64,000 bases of DNA, taken from NCBI GenBank assembly GCA_963779225.1, contig CAVZWW010000003.1, positions 2,914,001-2,978,000 of the forward strand, given 5' to 3'. Of the stretch, positions 17,187 through 26,133 are shown piece after piece. The notes below the pieces were generated by a model. It was given only the letters and a program-made list of their open reading frames with translations. It did not search any database and was not told the DNA's origin. The position numbers and the translations under genes were made by a program. The stretch is from CAVPCZ01 sp963779225 (GTDB lineage: Bacteria; Bacteroidota; Ignavibacteria; UBA10030; UBA6906). Position 1 is the first letter of the stretch, and each line of letters begins with the position of its first letter.

Positions 17187-17215
17187 AACCTACGGCGAAC
17201 AGATGAGAATGTCAA
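17187..17215 (-). promoter_or_regulatory. Sigma70-like promoter for the nfeD-slipin pair
   Basis: On the minus strand TTGACA (17215-17210), 17 bases, TAGGTT (17192-17187). The predicted start point is about 40 bases before the NfeD ATG (17139). Confidence 0.55.
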
Positions 17216-17328
17216 GGTAGTGCATGTTGGAAAGGGGGGCAGACGGAGAGAATGACAGACATGAGGGGAATGCGCGGAGATGACCGTGATGGCCGGGCGA
17301 CGGTGAACGACCGGCGGGCAGCCGAGAG

Positions 17329-17392
17329 GTGCCCGGCCGATCTGAGATATCGCCGGGCCGGGTACGGAATCGTGGGATGCACGGGTGTGCAT
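17329..17392. other. Two inverted repeats between divergent-to-convergent transcription units
   Basis: GTGCCCGGCC (17329-17338) pairs with GGCCGGGTAC (17356-17365) with one mismatch, and ATGCAC-GGGT-GTGCAT (17377-17392) is a perfect 6-bp hairpin. They lie just beyond the stop of the PorV/PorQ-like gene that ends at 17435 on the minus strand and may act as a terminator for that operon; no T run is seen. Confidence 0.3.
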
Positions 17393-17434
17393 GACAGGGG
17401 AACACGTGGTTGTCCGGCGGGAGGCTGGAGCCCG

Positions 17435-18382
17435 CTACTGAAAGAAAATCCCCAGCGAAATCGTGTGGCCGTTGCCAAGGTCTCCGTTCAGACGGCTGAA
17501 AGCGTAGTCGAGGGAAAAAATGCCGTGCCTGATGCCGCCGCCGAGGCTGAGTCCGCGCCCTTCAGAGCCGGCCTGATAGCCGGCGCGCGCCATGAATATG
17601 CCTTCCACAGACAGCTCGGCACCCGCATTGAGGAGTGCGCGGGATTCCGGAAAAATGTAGAGGCCGTCAGCCGCGAGAAGGAGTTCTCCGTGCAGCGATG
17701 TAACGGGAAGCGTGAATGCGCCGCCGCCACGCAGAAGTGCCGGCAAACGGGATGACTCATTGCGAAGGTCTCCCATCGTGCCTATATTGGCAAGGACCAT
17801 GCCCACCGAGAGCCCCTCGAGGGGTGTTGCATACTGCAGGCCCAGGTCGATGCCGATGCCCGAGGCGTCGTCTACGAGGATCTTTTCATAAAGGAGACGT
17901 GTGGTGATTCCGGCGCTCACCGATTCGGAAACGCGGTAGGCTCCGGAAACGCCCACGGCGAGGTAACGGGATGTGAACGTTCCCTCCGCAGGGCCGGGCC
18001 GCGTGCGGAGTTCGATGTCGGCGATGGTCGTGGTGTTAACGGAAAACCCGAGTGCGACGGGATCACTTATGCTTACGCGCGCGCCGAGAAACTCTGTGCG
18101 GGTGTCCTGAATCCACTCCTTGTGCATGAAGAGCAGTTCGGCATTCTCCGCTCCCTCACGCGGCAGGAGGCCGGCGGGGTTGTAGTGCGAGGCCGCGGCA
18201 CCGTTCACCGAGGCCGCCATTGCATCACCCATCGCCACGCTGCGTCCCGAAACACCGAGCTTCAGAAATGTTAAACCGCTCGAACCGGTGCCCCCGTGCG
18301 CAAGAACCGCAACAAACAACGTCAGCAAAACAACCCGGGGTGCTGCAGAGCTGCGAAGAGAGATCGCGTGAGTGTGTATCAT
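17435..18382 (-). CDS. PorV/PorQ family outer-membrane protein
   Basis: 315 residues, signal peptide followed by GTGSSGLTFLKLGVSGRSVAMGDAMAA...YNPAGLL, the opening of PorV/PorQ-type FadL-like beta barrels in which the 'SRxxxMGxA...NPA' pattern is conserved. The rest alternates as membrane beta strands and ends SLGIFFQ with a terminal aromatic, as barrels do. PorV and PorQ carry secreted proteins from the SprA channel to the attachment complex or act at the surface. It is the last gene of the four-gene minus-strand operon and follows a paralogue by 29 bases. Which of PorV or PorQ it matches better cannot be decided by eye. Confidence 0.82.
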   Translation of the reverse strand: MIHTHAISLRSSAAPRVVLLTLFVAVLAHGGTGSSGLTFLKLGVSGRSVAMGDAMAASVNGAAASHYNPAGLLPREGAENAELLFMHKEWIQDTRTEFLGARVSISDPVALGFSVNTTTIADIELRTRPGPAEGTFTSRYLAVGVSGAYRVSESVSAGITTRLLYEKILVDDASGIGIDLGLQYATPLEGLSVGMVLANIGTMGDLRNESSRLPALLRGGGAFTLPVTSLHGELLLAADGLYIFPESRALLNAGAELSVEGIFMARAGYQAGSEGRGLSLGGGIRHGIFSLDYAFSRLNGDLGNGHTISLGIFFQ

Positions 18383-18411
18383 TCTTCTGTTCTCAGAATG
18401 TCAGAGTGTCC

Positions 18412-19416
18412 TCAGAATGCCATAGAAAGCGAGATCATGTGCATCGCTGAGGGTGCAAAGGGTTCGTGCATGAATGCGTAATGCAGGGCCGGAAAGAAGC
18501 GGCCCAGACTTGTCCGTACGGTGAACCCGATGGAAGGGCGGACACCGTTGCCGCCTTCCCGTATATCAATCCTGTCTATGCCGGCGCGGACCGTGAACTC
18601 GGGCACCACCGGGACTTCCACACCCGCGCGCCCGGTGATCGTCTGCGTCGAACTGAATTCCACTTCGGCAGATAGCGTGGCAATGCTGTCCGGCAGTCTG
18701 TACGCGGCTCCCACCGTGTAGAGAAGAGGGAATGCCTCTTCACTGGTCAGACCGTTCTGTCCGAACACCGGCCGCGTGTCCCATTTGTAACGGGAGTTGA
18801 TATCTTTGACCGTTAGCGCCGCCGTGAGGTCTTCATCGAAACGGTACAGGGCACCGAAGTCAACACCCACCGTCGTGGAAGAGACGTCAGTGTACAGCTG
18901 GTAATAGAGGAGTTTCAGCGTGACGCCGACGCTCAGGCCGATGGGGAAACGGACACCGAATCCGAGGAACAGCTGGTTTTCGGAGGTCTTGAGAGGCCCG
19001 GTCGGCTCGCCGTCTCCGTCGCGCCCGTCGATTTCACTCACGCCCGCATTGATGAGTCCGACCGAGAGTCCGGCATTCGGAGGGAGCGCACCGCTGTAGT
19101 TAAGGAAGTTCAACCTGCGGTCAAGGCTCAAAATGCCGAACGATGCCGAAGCGAACCGGTACTCGGAGCCGGGAATCAGGGCCGGATTGTAATAGGCAAC
19201 CACGTCACCGGTGGTCACGGCGGTCATGGCGTTTCCCATGGCCATTCCGCGAGCGCCGAAACCCATCCGGCTGAACGCCCCGGGCTGCCCGCCGATCTGG
19301 GCATGACAATAACCGGGAATTGTGGCCAGGAGCAGCGCCAGCTTGAAGAAGAGCGGCAAACAGGTTCTGCAGATCCGGCCTTCTGCGGCCAGAGGGCTCC
19401 GTGATGTGCGGTTCAT
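18412..19416 (-). CDS. PorV/PorQ family outer-membrane protein (second copy)
   Basis: 334 residues. A signal peptide (LFFKLALLLATIPGYCHAQ) precedes GGQPGAFSRMGFGARGMAMGNAMTAVTTGDVVAYYNPALI, again the PorV/PorQ signature with the MGNA and YNPA elements. Alternating strands follow to the end (HYAFMHEPFAPSAMHMISLSMAF). Compared with the neighbouring copy the sequences are clearly divergent, so this is an old duplication or two functional types. It overlaps the upstream T9SS-exported protein gene by four bases, which suggests that barrel and cargo are made together. Confidence 0.82.
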   Translation of the reverse strand: MNRTSRSPLAAEGRICRTCLPLFFKLALLLATIPGYCHAQIGGQPGAFSRMGFGARGMAMGNAMTAVTTGDVVAYYNPALIPGSEYRFASASFGILSLDRRLNFLNYSGALPPNAGLSVGLINAGVSEIDGRDGDGEPTGPLKTSENQLFLGFGVRFPIGLSVGVTLKLLYYQLYTDVSSTTVGVDFGALYRFDEDLTAALTVKDINSRYKWDTRPVFGQNGLTSEEAFPLLYTVGAAYRLPDSIATLSAEVEFSSTQTITGRAGVEVPVVPEFTVRAGIDRIDIREGGNGVRPSIGFTVRTSLGRFFPALHYAFMHEPFAPSAMHMISLSMAF

Positions 19417-20972
19417 TGGAGCACCATGATTTTAGACCAGACGGGGTCGCGCCCGGAAACGCTGACCCGGTAGAAATACACGCCGTTTGAAAGCGTCTGG
19501 CCGCCATCCGTCAGGCCGTTCCAGATCTCATCGTGTTCCCGGTCTCCCGTCCGCTGGGCATCTTTGATGAGCGTCCGAACTCGGTTCATACCGAAATCGA
19601 ACACTTCGATTGTCACTGCGGCGGTGGATCCTCCGGTAGTATAATGAATACGCACCGATTCCGATTTTGGCGAAAAAGGATTCGGATACGCGTAAGAAGA
19701 GTTCGGTGTGGAGAGAGGGCGGTAGGCCCGGAGGATCTCCCACTTCTGTCCGAAGGGCTCTCCCGGCGTATCCACGGTCTTCACGAGTCCTTCCGAGGAT
19801 CCGCAGAACACTGTATCGGATTGTACGGCGACGGCAAAAAAACTGTTGACGGTGATGCGTTCACCGGTGTTCTGGTCAATGATGCTCCCCGATCGCGCCC
19901 AGACGGCGCCTCCGTCGGATGTGCGGAAAATGCCTTCGTCAGTCGCAACGTAGGTGATCGAATCGTGGAATGCAAAGTCGTATGCTTTGATGCCCTGGAG
20001 GTGGTTCTTCCACGTGCGGCCGCCGTCGTCGCTTGCGCTGACGCCGTATTGTTGATCGGCCCCTTCGGCAGGCCAGTTGGTGGTCCAGATCCGGGTCCCG
20101 TTTCCGACATGTTGTCCGGCAATGCTGATCACCCAGTCACTGAGAATGGGTTCGCGCTGGGAATCGCGAGTGAACTTGGTCCAGCTTGACCCCCCATCCA
20201 CCGACTTGTTAATGCCGCCTGCGGTTCCCGCCCAGATGGTATCCGGGCTTTGCGCATACACGGCGAACGCAAGAAAGTTGTTATCCTGCCGGGGGTCAAT
20301 CTTATAATTGACCAGCGTGTCGGTCGGCGCAATCGAGGACAAAAGCCTGGAGGGCAGGACAGTGCGTTGCCAGGTGATGCCGTTATCGGTGGAGCGTCGC
20401 AATCCGCTGGACCAGCTCGCAATCCAGACAGTCCCGCCGGACAGGGCAAGGTCAAACGTCACGTTCTGCTCGTTGACGACGATGGGAAGGAATTTGACAA
20501 CGTTGTTGCCATAGGTGACGAGAGAGTCTCCGCGGTCATCCAGCGTCTGCGGACGCGACGTCCATGCGGCTCCGTTATTCAAAGAAAATGTATACCCGCT
20601 GCCCGTCTGCACACCCTGTCCATCCACATCCCGCGAATAACCTGTTGACGTCCAGACGGTATCTCCGCTCACAGCGATGGCGAAGATTCCCGGACGTGCG
20701 AACTCTGGAACCGTGGCAAAACTCTCCCATTGCCGGCCCCCGTCTGTACTCCGCGCGAGTCCTTTGCCGGTTCCGATCCAGACAGAAGATCCCTGAACGG
20801 CGATGTGTGTCACGCTGTTGCTGGGGAGGATCGATTGGAGGGATGCTTCCGTGTCCTGCAGCGAGAATGTTCTCAGAAGGCGGGATTGAGCGTCAACCCG
20901 GGTGCCGGCCAGCCAGGGTAGCGCGCATATCAGACACACGAGCGAGCGAACGATCAGAGGAAGACGTGTCAT
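19413..20972 (-). CDS. Exported BNR/beta-propeller protein with T9SS-type C-terminal domain
   Basis: 519 residues. A signal peptide (LIVRSLVCLICALPWLAGTRVDAQ) is followed by several Asp-box-like repeats (ARSTDGGRQWES, RRSTDNGITWQ, NKSVDGGSSWTKF, SASDDGGRTWKNH, FRTSDGGAVWARS), which build a sialidase/VPS10-type beta propeller. The last 90 residues start with SYAYPNPFSPKSESVRIHY and end GVYFYRVSVSGRDPVWSKIMVLQ, the FlgD-like/sorting fold recognised by T9SS. It should be secreted or surface-anchored, function unknown. It lies six bases downstream of a lipoprotein gene and overlaps the PorV/PorQ-like gene, so exporter helper and cargo are coupled. Confidence 0.85.
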   Translation of the reverse strand: MTRLPLIVRSLVCLICALPWLAGTRVDAQSRLLRTFSLQDTEASLQSILPSNSVTHIAVQGSSVWIGTGKGLARSTDGGRQWESFATVPEFARPGIFAIAVSGDTVWTSTGYSRDVDGQGVQTGSGYTFSLNNGAAWTSRPQTLDDRGDSLVTYGNNVVKFLPIVVNEQNVTFDLALSGGTVWIASWSSGLRRSTDNGITWQRTVLPSRLLSSIAPTDTLVNYKIDPRQDNNFLAFAVYAQSPDTIWAGTAGGINKSVDGGSSWTKFTRDSQREPILSDWVISIAGQHVGNGTRIWTTNWPAEGADQQYGVSASDDGGRTWKNHLQGIKAYDFAFHDSITYVATDEGIFRTSDGGAVWARSGSIIDQNTGERITVNSFFAVAVQSDTVFCGSSEGLVKTVDTPGEPFGQKWEILRAYRPLSTPNSSYAYPNPFSPKSESVRIHYTTGGSTAAVTIEVFDFGMNRVRTLIKDAQRTGDREHDEIWNGLTDGGQTLSNGVYFYRVSVSGRDPVWSKIMVLQ

Positions 20973-20978
20973 GCCGGG

Positions 20979-22109
20979 TCAGTTGATGGTGATGTTCTTT
21001 GTGGTTTCGCTCCGTGCACCGGCCTTGTCAACGACCGTGAACCGGAATTCCTTTGTCCCCGGAGTGGTTGCCGCATCGATGGTGAGAATGCGCGAATAGG
21101 TTCCGTCCGAAGCGGTCGAATCACCATGCGCCGTGAGATCGCCGTCATCGTACATGAGAATCAGCACAGGGTTGGCCGAACTCATATTCCGGAAGTACAC
21201 GGAATCCACGTCTGCGAGGCCGTTGGCATCCTCGACCGCAGCTGCGAAGGTCACCAGGCTGCTTCCCGTCGCCGGACGCTGGATAGTAGAAGGGACGGAG
21301 AGAGAAACAAACCGGGGAGCACTGTTTGCCACGGGGCGCCGGACGATGTTGCTCTGCAAGCCGTCGCGATCGACGGCCCGGAATTCAAATGTGACGTCCT
21401 CCGGATTGCCGGTCGGAACGACCCAGGTGTAGAGCGTGAACACGCCGTCGCCCGTGACGGCATCGCCGTGCGACCGGAGCCCGTCGTCATACATCTGCAG
21501 TGCGGAAGAATCAAGGGTGAGAAGCGCCCGGGCCGTCACGGACTGGATATTGTTCAAACCGTCTGAATCCGCTGCAGCAATGGTGACGGCATATTGTATG
21601 GAATCCGCTCCCTGCCGGCCGACTTCACGGACCCCGGGCAGGGAAAGCACGGGGGGAGTGCCGTTCTTCCGAACAAGGATCTGTTGCAGGATGACCGTAC
21701 TGGAGAATCCGCTCTGGTCCATTGCAGACACTTCAAGGATATACACACCGATCTGCTCGCGGGTCAGGGAGAACGGAATGGAAGCGGAAAAGCTGGTTGT
21801 GCCCGGCCGCACCACCGTTCCGGTGAGAGTCCCCGAAGCCAGCGGCTGAGAAGCACCGGGAGCGGAGAGGCGGTACGGCGCCTCCCGGATGTCACCATCG
21901 CCCTCCGGATCGGTCACACTCGCCTGTACGGTGACGGAGAGGCGGTACACTCCGCCGGATGGCGTCTGGGCATCAATATTGATCTCAACCGGGGTAACGA
22001 AAAAGGACTGAATGACGGGGGAAGATCCGGATGGGCCCTCAGGGGAAAGATGGCCGTTTTCGCAGCCCATAAAAAAACCCACACACAGGAGACTCGCAAG
22101 CACGCGCAT
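20979..22109 (-). CDS. Lipoprotein with choice-of-anchor/Ig-like repeats
   Basis: 376 residues from the ATG at 22109, chosen because it opens a lipoprotein signal (MRVLASLLCVGFFMGC); the frame is open for 42 more codons upstream without sense. The body holds three or four Ig-like beta domains. Two are linked to the same motif, MYDDGLRSHGDAVTGDG and MYDDGDLTAHGDSTASDG, an Asp/Gly-rich, probably Ca2+-binding turn seen in choice-of-anchor X-type domains. It is likely attached to the outer membrane facing outward or the periplasm. It is the first gene of the operon from the promoter at 22226-22254, followed by the propeller protein and the two PorV/PorQ-like barrels. Confidence 0.72.
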   Translation of the reverse strand: MRVLASLLCVGFFMGCENGHLSPEGPSGSSPVIQSFFVTPVEINIDAQTPSGGVYRLSVTVQASVTDPEGDGDIREAPYRLSAPGASQPLASGTLTGTVVRPGTTSFSASIPFSLTREQIGVYILEVSAMDQSGFSSTVILQQILVRKNGTPPVLSLPGVREVGRQGADSIQYAVTIAAADSDGLNNIQSVTARALLTLDSSALQMYDDGLRSHGDAVTGDGVFTLYTWVVPTGNPEDVTFEFRAVDRDGLQSNIVRRPVANSAPRFVSLSVPSTIQRPATGSSLVTFAAAVEDANGLADVDSVYFRNMSSANPVLILMYDDGDLTAHGDSTASDGTYSRILTIDAATTPGTKEFRFTVVDKAGARSETTKNITIN

Positions 22110-22225
22110 AACAGCCTGTTGACGTTGGTGGCAGTGAACAATCATGGAACAGAATTCAGGAGTACCAACGTCGTGCGCGGGAGAATTCCTGTACATGTGG
22201 GTAAAAGGGGACACGTTCTGCACTA

Positions 22226-22254
22226 AAAGTACCAAAGAGGGGGCTGAAAGTCAA
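22226..22254 (-). promoter_or_regulatory. Sigma70-like promoter for the surface-protein operon
   Basis: On the minus strand TTGACT (22254-22249), 17 bases, TACTTT (22231-22226). The leader before the lipoprotein start at 22109 would be about 110 bases. Confidence 0.45.
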
Positions 22255-22292
22255 GCGTTAATGTGACGGGCAACACACCCAGCTCTTCGTGC

Positions 22293-22321
22293 TTGCATGA
22301 GGCCCCGAACATTTGTTACTT
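22293..22321 (+). promoter_or_regulatory. Possible promoter for the subtilisin gene
   Basis: TTGCAT (22293-22298), 17 bases, TTACTT (22316-22321). Transcription would start near 22328, only a few bases before the ATG at 22334, so the message would be almost leaderless or the true start would be the ATG at 22391. Confidence 0.25.
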
Positions 22322-22333
22322 TTGAGCATTCAC

Positions 22334-25300
22334 ATGAAGGATCCTCCTGTGCGCACATCGTTGCGAATCTTCTCTTCCGGTAACGGGGTCATGGCTCTCA
22401 TCGCATCCGCATGCCTTCTCACGTTTACGGCCCTCGGAGCGCGACGGCCCGCCGTTCCTCCCGGTCATTCGTCGTCAGGCGATATCATTCCCGGCGAGAT
22501 TGTCGTCAAGCTGAAGGAGCAGGGCTTGTTTGAGGGGGGGACGCTGGGTAAGAACAGCGGAGCACTCTCCACACTTCTGGCGCGGGCGGGGGTCACCGGT
22601 ATGCAGCAGATGTTCCCTTCGCGGAACGGCGCGGCAAAAATCCCCGCCGGGCCGGACACCGCCGGACTCGAACGTCTCTTTGTTATGAGCCTCGCAACAC
22701 CCGTCGATCCGCGGTCAGCGGCCGCTCTTCTTTCCAGCGCACCGGAAGTGGAATATGCCGAACCGAAATACATGCAGTGGCTCTCCACTGCGCCGAACGA
22801 TCCGCTTCTCGCAAATCAGAATGCGGCGTTGAGCCGGATGAACACGTATAACGGCTGGGACCTGGGGAAGGGCTCACCGGATATCACGATCGCTGTCGTC
22901 GACGGCGGCACCGATTGGCGTCACGAAGATCTCCTTGCCAACGTCCGCATCAACGCTCTCGAAGACCTCAACAGCAACAAGCAGTTTGACGCGGCGGACC
23001 AGAACGGAATCGACGATGACGGGAACGGCTTTGTCGACGATGTGGTGGGATGGAATTTCACCAACGACACCAATGATCCGCGCGGGCTTGCCGCAACACC
23101 GCTGAGTTACGCGCACGGCACGGCGACCGCGAGCCATTTCGGGGCCGTGACGGATAACAATCTCGGGATGGCGGGGAGCAGCTGGAACTGCTCTCTGCTT
23201 CCTGTCTGTACGGGATCCTCCACAACGGACAACGGGATCCAGTACGGTTATGAGGGGATCGTCTATGCCTTCCGGAACGGCGCAAAGGTGATCAACTGCA
23301 GCTGGGGGAGGATCGGCGGTTTCTCGCGGTTCGAACAGGATGTCATCTCCGCGGCAACATCCGCAGGTGCTCTGGTTGTCGCCGCCGCAGGAAATGACAA
23401 CCTGGATCACGACATCAGCCCCCACTATCCGTCCGCATACCAGGGCGTCCTGGCTGTTGGCGCTGTATATTCGGCGAACGACGAAAAGGCTCCCTTCTCG
23501 AATTACGGCGTCAGCGTACCGGTGTTCGCCCCAGGGGTAAGCATTCTCAGTGCTTTTGTAGGAGGGGGTTATGGAGACGGAGGGAGCGGAACTTCGTACT
23601 CCAGTCCGTTCGTGGCCGGTCTGGCCGGCCTCATCAAGGTACAGCATCCCGACTGGAGCCCGGAGCAGATTGCGGCGCAGATCCGGACCACCGCCGATCC
23701 GATCGATGCCGTCAACCCGGTGTATCAGGGCCTCCTCGGGCGGGGACGTGTGAATTTTGCCAGGGCCCTGAGTGAATCGCATCCGGCACTCGATCTGGTG
23801 AATGTACAGACGTCCACTCCCGGCGGAAGAAAACTGTTCCTGGCGGGCGATACGATTGTGGTCTCTGCGGAAGTAAGAAATCCGACTATTCTCCCGGTCA
23901 CTTCCGCGCAATTCACGGTTACGACATCCAATGCTCTCCTCCAGATCCTCGAGGGAACGGCCACCGTTTCCGGTATCGCACCCGGTGAGCAGGTTCGTCT
24001 TCCCGAATTCCGATTACGGGTCGCGCCGCTGTCCACTGTCCGACAGGTAGCCATCCGCATCAGGTGGCAGATCAACGGATCAGAAGGAGACGGAGATGCA
24101 CTCCGCGTCATGCTCTTTCCCTCCGTGCCCGTGTGGTTGATGGATTTCGAAGGCACCGGAATCGGTCTCTTCAGCGTGAAAGCCGTGAACAGGGATGTTG
24201 CATGGGCAGCCGGCGGGAATTCGTTTGGCAGCGCCCCAATGGTAATGCGCACCACCAACGGAGGCCTATCCTGGGCGGACGTCACAGGCGACATGCCGAA
24301 GGTGGATCTGTACTCGATCACTGCCATAGACCAGGAGAAGGCGTGGGTGGGTACCGGGGACGGCAGGATCGTCTCAACAAACGACGGTGGAACCACGTGG
24401 ACGGTACGTACCTATCCGGGGCGCCAGAGTCCGTTCATCAACGGCGTCTGGATGTCTGCCGGCGGCACCGGGTATGCACAGGGTGACCCACCCGGAGATG
24501 GACGCTTCATCGTTCTCAGGACAACCGACTTTGGCTCGACGTGGACGCACCTCGCGAATGAACCCGCCGGCACTGCCGGAGAGGCGGGGTGGAACAATTC
24601 ATTCTGGTGGACGGATGCCGCGCACGGATGGTTCGGTACCAACCACAACCGCGCCTGGCGTACGACAGACGGTGGGACTTCCTGGGGGTCGGCTCCGACG
24701 GGTTCCACGAACAGCTACGGCATTGCCTTCAGCGATGTGAACAACGGTCTGGCGGTGCACGATGCCGGTGCGGTCTCAAGGACAAGTGACGGCGGGATAA
24801 CCTGGAACGGCACGGTCAGTCCTACGACAGACCAGGTTGCCGCAGTGACACTCGTGGCCGGAAGCAACAAAGCGTGGATTACGAACGGAAGCAGTGTGTA
24901 CAGCTCGGGGAATGGGGGTCAGAACTGGGCTGCAGAGACGATCTTCCCGATTATCGGGTCCCTTTCACACATGTCGTTTGCCGACACCTCGACGGGGTGG
25001 GCGGTGACGTCCGACGGCGAAGTGTTGCGGTATGATCCTTCCATGCTGACTCCTGTCGAAGAACAGCCGGCAGCGCGTTTGCCGGAGGACTACCGGCTGG
25101 AGCAGAATTATCCGAATCCTTTCAACCCATCGACGACGATTGTGTTCCATCTTCCCGCGGCAGGCAGGGTGACGGTGACGCTTTTCGACCTCCTGGGCAG
25201 GGAGGTGCGGGTGCTGGCGAATGCAGAATACGGGCCGGGCGGACACGGGGTAACCCTTGATGGATCCGGCCTTGCAAGCGGGACGTACGTGTATGGAATC

Positions 25301-25366
25301 GTGGTACGAGGCGCAAACGGCGCGGAAACCTTCCGCCGGGCGCGAACGCTCATTCTTCTCCGGTGA
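22334..25366 (+). CDS. Subtilisin-like S8 peptidase with propeller repeats and T9SS sorting domain
   Basis: About 1010 residues from the ATG at 22334. Order of parts: signal sequence (MALIASACLLTFTALGA, possibly from the internal ATG at 22391); an inhibitor-type propeptide ending VEYAEPKYMQ; the S8 catalytic domain with Asp in VVDGGTDWRHEDL, His in YAHGTATASH and Ser in GTSYSSPFVAGLAG; an Ig-like domain; YCF48/BNR-type repeats (MRTTNGGLSWAD, VSTNDGGTTWTV, LRTTDFGSTWTH, WRTTDGGTSWGS, SRTSDGGITWNG); and a C-terminal domain starting YRLEQNYPNPFNPSTTIVFHLP, the T9SS sorting signal. It should be a secreted or surface-tethered protease. It is divergent from the T9SS-related minus-strand operon. Confidence 0.92.
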   Translation: MKDPPVRTSLRIFSSGNGVMALIASACLLTFTALGARRPAVPPGHSSSGDIIPGEIVVKLKEQGLFEGGTLGKNSGALSTLLARAGVTGMQQMFPSRNGAAKIPAGPDTAGLERLFVMSLATPVDPRSAAALLSSAPEVEYAEPKYMQWLSTAPNDPLLANQNAALSRMNTYNGWDLGKGSPDITIAVVDGGTDWRHEDLLANVRINALEDLNSNKQFDAADQNGIDDDGNGFVDDVVGWNFTNDTNDPRGLAATPLSYAHGTATASHFGAVTDNNLGMAGSSWNCSLLPVCTGSSTTDNGIQYGYEGIVYAFRNGAKVINCSWGRIGGFSRFEQDVISAATSAGALVVAAAGNDNLDHDISPHYPSAYQGVLAVGAVYSANDEKAPFSNYGVSVPVFAPGVSILSAFVGGGYGDGGSGTSYSSPFVAGLAGLIKVQHPDWSPEQIAAQIRTTADPIDAVNPVYQGLLGRGRVNFARALSESHPALDLVNVQTSTPGGRKLFLAGDTIVVSAEVRNPTILPVTSAQFTVTTSNALLQILEGTATVSGIAPGEQVRLPEFRLRVAPLSTVRQVAIRIRWQINGSEGDGDALRVMLFPSVPVWLMDFEGTGIGLFSVKAVNRDVAWAAGGNSFGSAPMVMRTTNGGLSWADVTGDMPKVDLYSITAIDQEKAWVGTGDGRIVSTNDGGTTWTVRTYPGRQSPFINGVWMSAGGTGYAQGDPPGDGRFIVLRTTDFGSTWTHLANEPAGTAGEAGWNNSFWWTDAAHGWFGTNHNRAWRTTDGGTSWGSAPTGSTNSYGIAFSDVNNGLAVHDAGAVSRTSDGGITWNGTVSPTTDQVAAVTLVAGSNKAWITNGSSVYSSGNGGQNWAAETIFPIIGSLSHMSFADTSTGWAVTSDGEVLRYDPSMLTPVEEQPAARLPEDYRLEQNYPNPFNPSTTIVFHLPAAGRVTVTLFDLLGREVRVLANAEYGPGGHGVTLDGSGLASGTYVYGIVVRGANGAETFRRARTLILLR

Positions 25367-25370
25367 GGAC

Positions 25371-26051
25371 ATGAAACCTCTGCTCGTGATTATCATTATG
25401 GGACTGATCCAGACCGCCACGCAGGCACAGTTTGAAGGGGTGGTGGAGAGCCGCAACCTCACCGTGGATGAGCAGGGCGCGGAACAACGCTACGTCATGA
25501 CCATGTGGATCCGGAAAGACATGGTCCGCGTGGAGATCTCCCCGGTCGGCGACATCCCGGGCTCCACGGTCATTTACCGGGGGGATCGCAAGATCTCCTG
25601 GGTGTTGAATGATCTGGAAAAGACCTACTTCGAGGTTTCTCTCTCACCGGACGTCCAGCAGCGTTCAACCGTGCCGGACATGGACTCGGTGGACCGGCCT
25701 GTACTCGTCCGGACAAAGAAAACACGAAAGGTGCTGGGGTACTCATGCGAACAGCTGATTGTGAAACGGGGCGAGTCTGAAACAGAAATCTGGGGAACGA
25801 AAGGGTTGGCGGCTCTCACAGAGGTTCTGGAAGGGACGCTTGATGCGGATGCACGTGCGGGCGCCGGGTATGAAACCCGGATGATAGCTCAGATGGGGAT
25901 TTTTCCCGTCATCTCCACTACCCGCTACGACGGCAAGATCATTGAATCACAGGAGATTACCCGCGTCGAGAGGAAGCCGGTAGATCCGGGGCTGTTTCTG
26001 GTGCCCGCGGGGTACGCGAAGCAGAAAAGTGTGGAGATGCAGGAGCGGTAA
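25371..26051 (+). CDS. DUF4412 domain secreted protein
   Basis: 226 residues from the ATG at 25371, preceded by GAGGA and five bases after the S8 stop, so the two genes form an operon. A signal peptide (PLLVIIIMGLIQTATQA) leads into a DUF4412-type body: QFEGVVESRNLTVDEQG, MTMWIRKDMVRVEI, VIYRGDRKISWVLNDLEKTYFEVS, GYSCEQLIVKRGESETEIWGTKGLA. These periplasmic proteins resemble lipoprotein-carrier folds and are of unknown function. The open frame extends upstream inside the peptidase gene but has no family resemblance there. The stop is followed by a tandem repeat at 26063-26133. Confidence 0.75.
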   Translation: MKPLLVIIIMGLIQTATQAQFEGVVESRNLTVDEQGAEQRYVMTMWIRKDMVRVEISPVGDIPGSTVIYRGDRKISWVLNDLEKTYFEVSLSPDVQQRSTVPDMDSVDRPVLVRTKKTRKVLGYSCEQLIVKRGESETEIWGTKGLAALTEVLEGTLDADARAGAGYETRMIAQMGIFPVISTTRYDGKIIESQEITRVERKPVDPGLFLVPAGYAKQKSVEMQER

Positions 26052-26062
26052 GAGCCTAAGGT

Positions 26063-26133
26063 TGAGCCACAGAGATGGGGCTCAGGATGAGCCACAGGGT
26101 GAGTCTCAGAGTGAGACTCAGGGTGAGACTCAT
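26063..26133. repeat. 12-bp tandem palindromic repeats between convergent genes
   Basis: Units TGAGCCACAG (26063), a degenerate TGGGGCTCAG (26076), TGAGCCACAG (26088), TGAGTCTCAG (26100), TGAGACTCAG (26112) and TGAGACTCAT (26124); the last four start exactly 12 bases apart, separated by two-base linkers. TGAGACTCA reads almost the same on both strands, so each unit and each pair can form a hairpin (for example GAGTCTCA-GAG-TGAGACTC, 26101-26119). The array fills the whole 78-bp gap and runs into the stop codon of the minus-strand permease gene. Confidence 0.8.
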
